The notes below the pieces were generated by a model. That model had not been told where the DNA came from and made no database searches. It worked only from the letters and a program-made list of their open reading frames with translations. DNA of 64,000 nt from a virus: positions 208,438 through 272,437 of IMG/VR virus record IMGVR_UViG_3300042889_001503, one strand, 5' to 3'. Position numbers and translations under genes: made by a program. Shown here one piece after another: positions 29,368 through 37,107 of this stretch; the first letter of the stretch is position 1, and every line of letters begins with the position of its first letter.

Positions 29368-30495
29368 ATGAATATTAAGATAAGTAAAAATCAATACGAT
29401 AAATTAAAAAAGAAAATACAATTGACAATTGATTTCCCAAAAGAAATCGTTGTTAGGTTTGGAGGTTTTAAACCCGACGACTATTACCAACCAACATTTG
29501 TGTATCTTGATGAAATGCCTGAAGATGATATTCTTAAACTAAAAGAGTTAAAAGATAGAAACGAGGGTTTAACCGTTAAACTTAATAATATTTACACAAA
29601 AGAAGAATTTGATTTCCCGTTGGAAATTATAAATTTCACTAAATCACGAGGTAATCCATACATATTTAAATCAGAATACGAAAAGATTGAATCCGAACTT
29701 GAATCCCACGAACTTATATTAAGTGCTGATTTATTAAAAAAATCAATTTCAAAATTTCCTCAATTTATGTTGAATACGTTATATGACCTATATCCAAATA
29801 ATATTGGTAAAAATAGTTTCATTGATGGTGATGGTATTTGTAATAGTGAAGATGGGTTGATAGATATTCCAAACACAAATGTTCCCGGACAAACTTGGTC
29901 AATCCTTAATTATTTTGATACCAATCCAATGGTTATCAAAAAACTTATTGAATGGTTTATGCACGGGGTATTTAATAATAATGAGACACCAAAGATAGTT
30001 TCTAACGAGAAATTTAAGGAATGGATTAAAAATAATTCATCCTCATTGTTTAAAGATGGTGAATACTTGGAGGAACTCGTTAACATTAATCTTAAATCAT
30101 ATAAGTCAGGGGTAAAAACCGAAAATTCGGCAATTAAAAAATTAACTGAATCACCATTTAATATTGATGGAAAAAACATTAAACAATATTGTTCAGGTTC
30201 AAAACAAGATAGAGTTGATGGTAAAGATATTGAAATAACGACTACTGAAGGTGTTCGTTATGCTCAGATTAAACCATTATCGGGGTATAAGGTTAATGAA
30301 ATTACAATAGAAAATAAAATTACAAAAGAATATGAGGTTAACACTTATCAAATGAAAAACTATAAGAGTAAACCAATTCAATATCTTATTTTCTCAAACG
30401 CAAAAAATATTTTAATATTTGAAAATAATAATTACAAAATTATTGGTACCGGTTTAGTAGTGTTTAAAAATCCACCATTATCTAATTTAGATTAA
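29368..30495 (+). CDS. PD-(D/E)XK-like protein with degenerate leader
   Basis: 375 aa. The N-terminus MNIKISKNQYDKLKKK is a leader look-alike in which the cleavage Glu is Lys (I-S-K). Near residues 280-305, DRVDGKDIEITTTEGVRYAQ then IKPLSG gives D-x-E and Q-x-K on neighbouring strands, the Mrr-type variant of the restriction-nuclease core, followed by strands IQYLIFSNAKNILIF. If so it is a Mg-dependent DNA nuclease. The missing Glu suggests it may not be processed. Confidence 0.55.
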   Translation: MNIKISKNQYDKLKKKIQLTIDFPKEIVVRFGGFKPDDYYQPTFVYLDEMPEDDILKLKELKDRNEGLTVKLNNIYTKEEFDFPLEIINFTKSRGNPYIFKSEYEKIESELESHELILSADLLKKSISKFPQFMLNTLYDLYPNNIGKNSFIDGDGICNSEDGLIDIPNTNVPGQTWSILNYFDTNPMVIKKLIEWFMHGVFNNNETPKIVSNEKFKEWIKNNSSSLFKDGEYLEELVNINLKSYKSGVKTENSAIKKLTESPFNIDGKNIKQYCSGSKQDRVDGKDIEITTTEGVRYAQIKPLSGYKVNEITIENKITKEYEVNTYQMKNYKSKPIQYLIFSNAKNILIFENNNYKIIGTGLVVFKNPPLSNLD

Positions 30496-30496
30496 T

Positions 30497-30817
30497 ATGA
30501 GGGTTATAATTACAGAAGATAAAAGGGAACGTCTTATTGATAATTTTTTATCTGAGGAATATGGTGGATTAATCCGATATGAACCTAAAAACAGACCTGA
30601 CCTTATTTTTTTTGTAAAAGACACGGGAAAAGACCCTATAAAAAGAGATATTGTATTATTTTACAATAAAGATGACCAATATGCTTTTATTAATTGGAAT
30701 ATTGTGGATAGTATTAGAATGTTCACCGGTGATGAATGGGACTCAGAACAATTTGTTAAAAGATGGTTAAAGAAAACTTACGGGATTGACCCGATTAAAT
30801 TATACAACAATTTTTAA
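30497..30817 (+). CDS. Leader-WF family protein
   Basis: 106 aa. Leader MRVIITEDKRERLIDNFL; EEYGGLIRYEPKNRPDLIFF; C-terminal SEQFVKRWLKKTYGIDPIKL. Close in layout to 9655 and 17440. Confidence 0.78.
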   Translation: MRVIITEDKRERLIDNFLSEEYGGLIRYEPKNRPDLIFFVKDTGKDPIKRDIVLFYNKDDQYAFINWNIVDSIRMFTGDEWDSEQFVKRWLKKTYGIDPIKLYNNF

Positions 30818-30818
30818 T

Positions 30819-31634
30819 ATGAACAAAAGATTAAAATACTTATCTCTTATTAAGAAATTAATTTCTTGCGAAAGTCGTGAGCAATTATCCGACACTATTA
30901 AAGAAATTAATGAATTTAATAAAGAATATTCTATTACCTCAACGTCGGAAGAATTTAAAAAATTTGAAATTGCTATTGCAGTAATGAGAGTTAAATTAAA
31001 ACGTAAACACGATATTATAGAAAACCAATTGAGGGGTCAAAAACAAAATAACAAGACTAATATGAAAATAGTAATTACAGAAAGACAAGAAGATTTATTA
31101 TTCAGTTTACTAACCGAAGGGGAAAACAAACCAACCAACCCAAAGTTATGGGCACAATGTCTTGCTTGGGCAAGGTCAAGATATAAAGTATGTCCAAGTG
31201 CGTATTGTAATGGAGCTGCTGCCAAACGATATAAATCAAAAGGTGGTGGATGGAGAAAAAATAAAAAATCCACTAATGAGGCATCAAGTCCAACACAACA
31301 AGCGGCGATTGCCATCAATATGAAGAAGAAAGGGGTTGAACCAAAGAACGAAAATGTTAATGAAGATTTGAAAAGATGGTTTAAGGAGAAGTGGGTTGAT
31401 GTAAGCAAAAAAGTTGACGGGAAACATCCACCCTGTGGAAGAAAGGACGCTGATGGTAAGTCATATCCAAAATGTCGTCCATCAAAAAAGGTTTCATCTG
31501 AAACACCTAAGGTGGCTTCATCATATGATAAAGATGAGAAGAAAGCGATGACACAACAAAAACGAAGAGCTGAAAAGAAAGACCCAAAAGTGGGAACAGG
31601 AAATAAACCAACAATGACACATTACGAAAAATGA
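30819..31634 (+). CDS. Fusion: helical domain + internal leader + SAYxNxxAxxxY/RWFxEKW protein
   Basis: 271 aa from the ATG at 30819. Residues 1-80 form a helical domain (MNKRLKYLSLIKKLISCESR...). An in-frame leader MKIVITERQEDLLF starts at 31062, so a 190-aa product from 31062 is equally possible. The rest has LAWARSRYKVCPSAYCNGAA and GGGWRK, then DLKRWFKEKWVDVSKK and CGRKDADGKSYPKCRPS. I remember both blocks from phage and giant-virus proteins (the second like DUF5872). Lys/Arg-rich end. Function unknown. Confidence 0.75.
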   Translation: MNKRLKYLSLIKKLISCESREQLSDTIKEINEFNKEYSITSTSEEFKKFEIAIAVMRVKLKRKHDIIENQLRGQKQNNKTNMKIVITERQEDLLFSLLTEGENKPTNPKLWAQCLAWARSRYKVCPSAYCNGAAAKRYKSKGGGWRKNKKSTNEASSPTQQAAIAINMKKKGVEPKNENVNEDLKRWFKEKWVDVSKKVDGKHPPCGRKDADGKSYPKCRPSKKVSSETPKVASSYDKDEKKAMTQQKRRAEKKDPKVGTGNKPTMTHYEK

Positions 31635-32002
31635 AAATAGTGATTACAGAATCTCAATACAACAAACTATTCAACGACTTAGACGATAGTTTTTTTGGAA
31701 CCGTAGAAGAAACCAACTTTGTTGTTGGTGACTTACTGACTGAGGCGGAATATCAGGGACGCAAAGTTCAACTTGGTAAAATTATGCAAGGGGATGTTAA
31801 AAAATTCAAAGTGTATGTTAAGAACGACAAAGGAAATGTTGTTAAGGTTAACTTTGGTTTTGGTGGTAAATCGGCAAAAGGAAAACGAATGGTTATCAAA
31901 AAAAATAATCCGGCTAGAAGAAAATCTTTTAGAGCAAGAATGAATTGTGATAGTCCGGGACCAAGATGGAAAGCAAGATACTGGGCTTGTAGAACTTGGT
32001 AA
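31631..32002 (+). CDS. Leader-peptide protein with SFRARxxCxxPGP motif
   Basis: 123 aa. Leader MKIVITESQYNKLF; YQGRKVQLGKIMQGDVKKFK; KVYVKNDKGNVVKVNFGFGG; end RRKSFRARMNCDSPGPRWKA then RYWACRTW. The basic Cys/Trp ending recurs in marine phage hypotheticals (memory). Overlaps the previous gene by 4 nt. Confidence 0.76.
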   Translation: MKIVITESQYNKLFNDLDDSFFGTVEETNFVVGDLLTEAEYQGRKVQLGKIMQGDVKKFKVYVKNDKGNVVKVNFGFGGKSAKGKRMVIKKNNPARRKSFRARMNCDSPGPRWKARYWACRTW

Positions 32003-32003
32003 T

Positions 32004-32375
32004 ATGGATGTAAAAATTAAATACGATAAATTGTTTTCCACGTTTGAAAAAATGATGGAAGAGTATTCCAATTTGGACCACACCGAAAAATCTTACGATT
32101 CTTGGATTCAGGAAAAGGGTGGTTATATTGATTTGGATGTTATAAATTTTTATCGCGATATTGAAGAAGATTATGAAGATGATGATTGGGTTATGCAATA
32201 TCAAGATAGTTCAGGTGATGAAGGAAGAGATGAAGATTTACCAATATTAAGATATGGTGATGGTTATTCATTTAAATCTGAACAGTCAATGTTTGGGCAT
32301 CACTTTGATGAGTTATTAAAAGATTGGTTTGAAAAAGTATACGGGTATAATGTTAAAACAATTGAAAGGATATAA
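32004..32375 (+). CDS. WF-module protein with leader remnant
   Basis: 123 aa from the ATG at 32004. The start MDVKIKYDKLFSTF resembles the short leader without the Glu. Acidic middle (FYRDIEEDYEDDDWVMQY); C-terminal DELLKDWFEKVYGYNVKTI is the WF module. The stop overlaps the next ATG by 1 nt. Confidence 0.74.
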   Translation: MDVKIKYDKLFSTFEKMMEEYSNLDHTEKSYDSWIQEKGGYIDLDVINFYRDIEEDYEDDDWVMQYQDSSGDEGRDEDLPILRYGDGYSFKSEQSMFGHHFDELLKDWFEKVYGYNVKTIERI

Positions 32376-32767
32376 TGAATATAGAAGATGAAATAGTTCC
32401 CAAAATGATTACCAAGTATATGAATACTTTTGGTAATAAAAAAATAAATGAAATGACTTGTTCCGACACAAAGTATAACTTCAGTGTTCATATTGTTAAT
32501 TTGTATAAAGGTGAGGAACGTTGGAAGTTTGATGATAGTTGGAGAAATACATACGACTATGTTCTTGTTATTGATTCTGAGATTCCGGTCCCTAATAATA
32601 TCTGTGATGAGTATAAAGAAAAACATTTTAAGGATGAAAGAGCTTTAAAATACCCGTTATTGTGGGCGTTTGACACTGAAATGATAGATGATTTAAAATA
32701 TATGGGGGTTGATTTAACCTCTTGGTCATTTGGTAAAGCGGGGTTACATTTTAAAAATAGAGAATAG
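32375..32767 (+). CDS. Hypothetical protein
   Basis: 130 aa. Mixed alpha/beta with a conserved-looking WKFDDSWRNTYDYVLVIDSE segment and an amphipathic C-terminus (DDLKYMGVDLTSWSFG). No family recognised. Confidence 0.7.
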   Translation: MNIEDEIVPKMITKYMNTFGNKKINEMTCSDTKYNFSVHIVNLYKGEERWKFDDSWRNTYDYVLVIDSEIPVPNNICDEYKEKHFKDERALKYPLLWAFDTEMIDDLKYMGVDLTSWSFGKAGLHFKNRE

Positions 32768-32792
32768 TGATACTTATTAGTAAATCATTATT

Positions 32793-32909
32793 ATGTCAAA
32801 ATCAAAAAAAATAGGGAAACCTAAAAAAAACAGAGTAAATGTTGTTAAGAAATTAAAGATAATGAATAAAAACAACGAAATCCTTTCAAGATTAAAATCT
32901 GAATTGTAA
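32793..32909 (+). CDS. Small Lys-rich protein
   Basis: 38 aa, strongly basic (SKSKKIGKPKKNRVNVVKK), probably nucleic-acid binding. A terminator follows at once. Confidence 0.5.
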   Translation: MSKSKKIGKPKKNRVNVVKKLKIMNKNNEILSRLKSEL

Positions 32910-32913
32910 AATT

Positions 32914-32941
32914 AACCCCATCCTAAACGGTGGGGTTTTTT
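32914..32941. terminator. Bidirectional terminator between convergent genes
   Basis: AACCCCA/TGGGGTT with T run on plus; overlaps the 3' end of the minus gene at 32923. Confidence 0.8.
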
Positions 32942-33645
32942 AATTTATCTTCCATCATCGAATATACCTTCTCCTTTAATTTTTTGGTGTCCTTAATTGT
33001 TAACCCGTCAACACTAACCTCATCTAAAAATACAACACGATTTATTCCCGGAGTTAACCCAAACAAACTTGAATGATGAAGACGTTTATCTGTGTCCAAC
33101 AATAACATTGGTTTAATAGGTGTTTGAGTTTCAATAGCAATTCTAAATGCTCCGTCAAAGAAATCACATAACGTATCATCCGTATCATTAAACTTACCTT
33201 CCGGAAATAAAAATATTGAAATCCCTTTTGAAATTTCTGATTTTAATTTTCTGATACTCTCAACACGACTACTTGACTCAGTCCGTTTAATTGTTATTAC
33301 ACAGGTTTTCCAAATGTAACCCAACAAAGGTATTGATGATGTTTCGTGTTGACCCAAAACTCTAAAAGGTTGATTGATACTCAACGCAATTGATGGTGCG
33401 TCCATATAGGATTTATGGTTTGAGATAAAAACATATTGTTTATTCTTATCGTGAGGTTTGTCGTAAATTATTTTGTGACGAATACCAATTAAGAAGAACC
33501 AAGATTTTGCCCACAGGTTAACCACCCGGTAATTCATATTGGTCCCTTTCATACCAAAAAATGAAAATACAAATATGATTGGTGATATCAATAACATTAT
33601 TAAGACAAATGTTATTAACGAATAAATTGTAAATATTTTTTTCAT
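32923..33645 (-). CDS. PlsC-like 1-acylglycerol-3-phosphate acyltransferase
   Basis: 240 aa from the ATG at 33645, 1 nt after the stop of the upstream gene. N-terminal membrane helix (LITFVLIMLLISPIIFVFSF), then SNHKSYMDAP (the NHxxxxD catalytic motif), KRTESSSR, and FLFPEGKF (FPEG substrate motif). This order is diagnostic of the glycerolipid acyltransferase family, which acylates lysophosphatidic acid in the inner membrane. Unusual in a phage. With the LpxH-like and GT2 genes it points to envelope-lipid modification. Confidence 0.88.
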   Translation of the reverse strand: MKKIFTIYSLITFVLIMLLISPIIFVFSFFGMKGTNMNYRVVNLWAKSWFFLIGIRHKIIYDKPHDKNKQYVFISNHKSYMDAPSIALSINQPFRVLGQHETSSIPLLGYIWKTCVITIKRTESSSRVESIRKLKSEISKGISIFLFPEGKFNDTDDTLCDFFDGAFRIAIETQTPIKPMLLLDTDKRLHHSSLFGLTPGINRVVFLDEVSVDGLTIKDTKKLKEKVYSMMEDKLKNPTV

Positions 33646-33646
33646 A

Positions 33647-35080
33647 TCAAATTTGTTTTCCATATTCAATAACGGTTTCAGTTTTTTCTTCTTGACGGTG
33701 ACCGCCAACATAAGTTCCACATACTTTATTACCATTATCAATCACGTCCTCAATTTGAGTCTCCCATCTAATATATAGAAGACTTGTTGATGGGTCGGTA
33801 TAATTTCCTGACATAGTTTTTTTTACACCGTTTTTAATCACACCATTAATTCTTCCTTTGTGGTGATATACATCTTCATAGGTTTCTTTAACACCTTCAC
33901 TAATAACGTCCTTTATTAAATCTGTTGGGACATCCCAATCACATTCAATGGTGTCCGTAATACCTTTGTTAATAATCTTATCAATTATGTTTTCACCAAC
34001 ATATTGACGTGGGGTGGAACTTCTCACACCATCTCTAACGACAAGATGTGATTCTAAAATAAGTTCTCTACCGCTAGTATCTAAAATCAGAAGAGCATTC
34101 TTTTTTTGTTTTGTTTCTTTTACACCATTTTTAAGTGCGTCTTCCATTTTATTATCAAAAAATTTCATCACATCAACGTGACTAGTTTCTTTAACACCAA
34201 TATCAATCACTTTATAAGCATCAACCCTAAGTTTTGACATATGATATTTAGTTTCCTTCACACCCTTATCAATTACTTCTTCACATAAAAATTGGAATTT
34301 ATCTCCCGATTTGGTTTCTTTCACACCTTCTTTAATGACACCATTAATCCAACTTTGATTTTCGTACTCACTATATTGAGTGTCTCTCACACCATTTTGA
34401 ATAACATCTTTAACGTCACCTCTAAATCCTTTATACTCGTAAATTTCTTTCACCCCATTTTGAATGATGTCGTTAATATCTCCAAGTTTTTTATCTGAAC
34501 TTCCGTTATCGGTATCTTTAACAAGGAATGGTCGATGGAAATGGAGGGGGTCAGTTTTCTTCACACCATTTTCAAGAGTACCCTCAACTGATAAGGTTCT
34601 TTTATCGCCCCAATAATCGGTGTTCTTCACCCCATTTTGAATGATATCGTCAACCCCAAGAAGAGTACGTCGTAATGTGCTATTAGTTTCTTTCACCCCA
34701 TTCTCAATGGTATCGTCAACGGACCAACACGTTTTCATATGAGCCATCTTAGTTTTATTTACACCATTTTCAAGAGTATCTTCAAATTGTTGTTTTCTAT
34801 CCCGGGCATCTCTAAAGAGTGTAACATAAGTTAACTCTTTATTTATAATATTGTCTTCCACCCATTTTGTGATGAGGTGTTGATTCTGAACGCAATCCAA
34901 CGAAGCGTAAGCAAAAACACTTTTAAAAAAGTTGTAATTATACCACAGAGTTTTATTCTCAGTTAATTCAATCACCCATTGTTTAGTCTCAGTAAAGATT
35001 AACCAAGTGGAATCATTGTGGGTGTAGGTATCCACACCTTCGGTAAATTCGTTGATTAGTTTATGTATAATTTTTTCCAT
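33647..35080 (-). CDS. Protein with ~15 imperfect [D/G]VIxxGVKET repeats
   Basis: 477 aa. N-terminal domain (residues 1-80) with a possible leader MEKIIHKLINEF, WLIFTETKQWVIELTENKTL and HLITKWVEDNIIN, the last like the WF module. From residue ~95 to the end, a unit of about 20-30 aa repeats some 15 times: a conserved core such as DTIENGVKET, DIIQNGVKNT, GVIKEGVKET or DVISEGVKET, separated by variable linkers of 8-20 residues. I remember similar VEDTIQNGVK repeats from uncultured marine phage proteins. Function unknown; a repeat scaffold or binding fibre is a guess. Confidence 0.82.
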   Translation of the reverse strand: MEKIIHKLINEFTEGVDTYTHNDSTWLIFTETKQWVIELTENKTLWYNYNFFKSVFAYASLDCVQNQHLITKWVEDNIINKELTYVTLFRDARDRKQQFEDTLENGVNKTKMAHMKTCWSVDDTIENGVKETNSTLRRTLLGVDDIIQNGVKNTDYWGDKRTLSVEGTLENGVKKTDPLHFHRPFLVKDTDNGSSDKKLGDINDIIQNGVKEIYEYKGFRGDVKDVIQNGVRDTQYSEYENQSWINGVIKEGVKETKSGDKFQFLCEEVIDKGVKETKYHMSKLRVDAYKVIDIGVKETSHVDVMKFFDNKMEDALKNGVKETKQKKNALLILDTSGRELILESHLVVRDGVRSSTPRQYVGENIIDKIINKGITDTIECDWDVPTDLIKDVISEGVKETYEDVYHHKGRINGVIKNGVKKTMSGNYTDPSTSLLYIRWETQIEDVIDNGNKVCGTYVGGHRQEEKTETVIEYGKQI

Positions 35081-35084
35081 ACAA

Positions 35085-35092
35085 CAAAGATA
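35085..35092 (-). promoter_or_regulatory. -7 element TATCTTTG (minus strand)
   Basis: CAAAGATA on plus, 4 nt upstream of the ATG at 35080; leaderless start. Confidence 0.65.
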
Positions 35093-35136
35093 CTAAAACT
35101 ATTTCTTATTATCTAATAATAATTTATATTTTTACA

Positions 35137-35433
35137 ATGAAGAAGTTGATTATTATCAGAAAAGTGTTTAAGGAATTATATCCTGAGTTAAAGGTGCTTG
35201 TCCGGTATAACCAAAAAAAGTATTTTGAAATCATTCTCAAAAATGTTAAAGGGTCTTATGTAGACGACACTTCATTTAAATATATGCTCACCATCCCGGG
35301 TTCTGAAAATATTGTAATTGAAGATTTTGTTAATTCTTTATTTGGGTATTGTTCCATTCTCAATGAGGATAATTGTATAATAAAGTATTTGGATAAAAAA
35401 GGTTCCCGAACAATCACTAAAATATTACAATAG
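35137..35433 (+). CDS. Hypothetical protein
   Basis: 98 aa, basic, start MKKLIIIRKVFKELYPEL. The KVFKELYPEL-type beginning resembles ILYSLYPDLEV in the protein at 39637; both are followed by beta strands, so they may be distant relatives. No family recognised. Confidence 0.68.
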   Translation: MKKLIIIRKVFKELYPELKVLVRYNQKKYFEIILKNVKGSYVDDTSFKYMLTIPGSENIVIEDFVNSLFGYCSILNEDNCIIKYLDKKGSRTITKILQ

Positions 35434-35444
35434 ATTATTGATAG

Positions 35445-35651
35445 ATGAATAAATTTTATCTATACTTACCTATGGAAGAATCTAAAATAACAAGAACTAT
35501 TAAGTTCGTAGACAAAAAATGTGTTATGAAACCAATGGATGGAGAAACCGGTTTAACTGAAACTTGGAACACCCACCCAACCGTTGACAATCCAAGAGAT
35601 GTTTTTTTTAAACAAGAAGGAACCACATATTATTTAGTTTCATCTAAATAA
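35445..35651 (+). CDS. Small hypothetical protein
   Basis: 68 aa; the ATG at 35472 (MEESKITRTIKFVDKK) is an alternative start. KKCVMKPMDGETGLTETWNT is a distinctive strand pair, then DVFFKQEGTTYYLV. A terminator follows. Confidence 0.62.
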   Translation: MNKFYLYLPMEESKITRTIKFVDKKCVMKPMDGETGLTETWNTHPTVDNPRDVFFKQEGTTYYLVSSK

Positions 35652-35655
35652 TTCT

Positions 35656-35682
35656 AACCTCCGGTTAAACGGGGGTTTTTTA
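35656..35682 (+). terminator. Rho-independent terminator
   Basis: AACCTCCG/CGGGGGTT stem and T run. Confidence 0.82.
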
Positions 35683-35695
35683 ATTTAATGAAAAT

Positions 35696-36190
35696 ATGAA
35701 ATTTATTATTTGTTTATTGTTTTGTTTGGTTGGGTATTCACAGATTCCCAATAACATTATTATCGGAGATTCCCAAACTCCATACGTTGATAGAAACTCA
35801 AAAAAAGTAGAGAGGGTGGTTGGACTATGGAAAGGTGGGATTGCTGTCCCATACCTTACAAAAATGGTTCAGAGATATAAAGTTTCACCCAATGTCCAAA
35901 ATGTTTTTTTGTGTATTGGAACCAACGACTTATATGTGGATAAAGGAATTGATAAATTATTTAAGTCAATACGGATTACATTTCCAAATACCAAGATTTA
36001 TGTTATTCAGGGTTCTTGGGGTTGGGGTGGTGTTACTCACACCAAGTATGATAAGATTAAAAAATATTATAAACGATATCAAGAATTGGGTGGAACAATA
36101 ATTGGACCACCAATTGGTAAAGGTGACCCCCATTGTGATTGTCCTGTATATAAAGAAATCGGAAAAGTTATTGATAATATCTTGTTGTGA
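35696..36190 (+). CDS. Secreted SGNH/GDSL-type hydrolase
   Basis: 164 aa. Signal peptide MKFIICLLFCLVGYSQ. IIIGDSQTPY holds the block I GDS (catalytic Ser), FLCIGTNDLY the block III GxND, and GKGDPHCDCP near the end offers the Asp/His pair of block V. SGNH enzymes deacylate lipids, sugars or peptidoglycan O-acetyl groups. Export places it in the periplasm, where it could act on the cell wall or lipopolysaccharide. Confidence 0.78.
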   Translation: MKFIICLLFCLVGYSQIPNNIIIGDSQTPYVDRNSKKVERVVGLWKGGIAVPYLTKMVQRYKVSPNVQNVFLCIGTNDLYVDKGIDKLFKSIRITFPNTKIYVIQGSWGWGGVTHTKYDKIKKYYKRYQELGGTIIGPPIGKGDPHCDCPVYKEIGKVIDNILL

Positions 36191-36191
36191 G

Positions 36192-36199
36192 ATATTTAT
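36192..36199 (+). promoter_or_regulatory. Late-promoter-like motif GATATTTAT
   Basis: Ends 4 nt before the ATG at 36204. Confidence 0.58.
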
Positions 36200-36203
36200 T
36201 GAT

Positions 36204-36596
36204 ATGAAAATTATAATAACTGAGAGTAAATTAAATCAAGCGGTCATTGATTACCTGAACGAGACATACGATACCAATAACATTGGTTGGACATATGGTA
36301 TTGATGATTGGGGTAATGAAGTGGACTACGCAATTGAATTTTATACTGACGATTATGATGAAGGTGATAATACTTTATTTAGATGGTATGGTGAAGATTA
36401 TTGGGATAGTGATGATGCTGATGGTTGGGGTGAACCATATCGTAGCGAATTAAAAAGTAAATCTCCTTTGTTAATATTTGAAAATGATGATGTTTTTATT
36501 GCTTTAAACGGTTATTTTGGTGATAAATGGAAACAACCATTTATTGATTGGTTTTGGGATAAATTCCACGTACCGGTTAAGACAATCAATAAGTAG
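36204..36596 (+). CDS. Leader-WF family protein
   Basis: 130 aa from the ATG at 36204; the upstream extension overlaps the hydrolase gene. Leader MKIIITESKLNQAVIDYL, acidic Tyr/Asp/Trp-rich middle (WDSDDADGWGEPYRSELKS), C-terminal KQPFIDWFWDKFHVPVKTIN. Confidence 0.78.
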   Translation: MKIIITESKLNQAVIDYLNETYDTNNIGWTYGIDDWGNEVDYAIEFYTDDYDEGDNTLFRWYGEDYWDSDDADGWGEPYRSELKSKSPLLIFENDDVFIALNGYFGDKWKQPFIDWFWDKFHVPVKTINK

Positions 36597-36677
36597 TGGA
36601 AAATAATTGATAAAATACCTCTTTTAGTGGAAAAAAACGCCATAAATGGTATAAAATTTGATATTTAATGGAAAACT

Positions 36678-36938
36678 ATGAAAAAAATTGTATTACTTTT
36701 AATGTTGGTTTTGTTAACTTCTTGTGAAGGTTATCAGACTATGGTTTACGCTTACGGTATTCGTCAAAGACCAGAACCACAACCAAGACCAAAACGAGTG
36801 TATCATTATTACACACCATACACTTATTATCCGGTAGTGACTCCGGTTTATGTTTATCCACGAAGATTTTCCGCACCATATTTTAATGTTAGAGGGAACA
36901 ACTTTGAACAACAACATCAGGGGGGAAGAAGACGTTAA
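36678..36938 (+). CDS. Tyr/Pro-rich lipoprotein
   Basis: 86 aa. Signal MKKIVLLLMLVLLTSC with a lipobox Cys at residue 16. Mature part rich in Pro, Tyr and Arg (RPEPQPRPKRVYHYYTPYTY) with an Arg-rich end (GGRRR). Probably unstructured and envelope-anchored. Confidence 0.75.
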   Translation: MKKIVLLLMLVLLTSCEGYQTMVYAYGIRQRPEPQPRPKRVYHYYTPYTYYPVVTPVYVYPRRFSAPYFNVRGNNFEQQHQGGRRR

Positions 36939-36973
36939 TTTTTTTTAATCAATTTGGATTTTTATTTTTTTGA

Positions 36974-37015
36974 GATATTTATAAAAACTAGAGCATTATA
37001 TTACTAGTTTTTTTT
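36974..37015 (+). other. Orphan late motif followed by a terminator
   Basis: GATATTTATA (36974-36983) runs directly into AAAACTAG-N12-CTAGTTTT plus T run. No start codon follows, so it is either a chance match, a relic, or the promoter of a ~35-nt RNA. Confidence 0.4.
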
Positions 37016-37062
37016 ATTAAATTTATTCTTATTATTAAGATAAAAATATCAAGACCCAAATT

Positions 37063-37085
37063 CCCTCCTGTCCGGAGGGTTTTTT
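37063..37085 (+). terminator. Rho-independent terminator
   Basis: CCCTCC/GGAGGG stem and T run; the second terminator in 80 bp. Confidence 0.82.
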
Positions 37086-37095
37086 ATTTACACAG

Positions 37096-37103
37096 ATATT
37101 TAT
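37096..37103 (+). promoter_or_regulatory. Late-promoter-like motif GATATTTAT
   Basis: Ends 4 nt before the ATG at 37108. Confidence 0.58.
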
Positions 37104-37107
37104 AGTT

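Noticed and set aside
33665-34800. DNA tandem repeat array in the VKET gene
   Set aside because: The repeats are conserved at protein level but not as DNA units; linkers vary in length and sequence, so it is a protein repeat, not a satellite.
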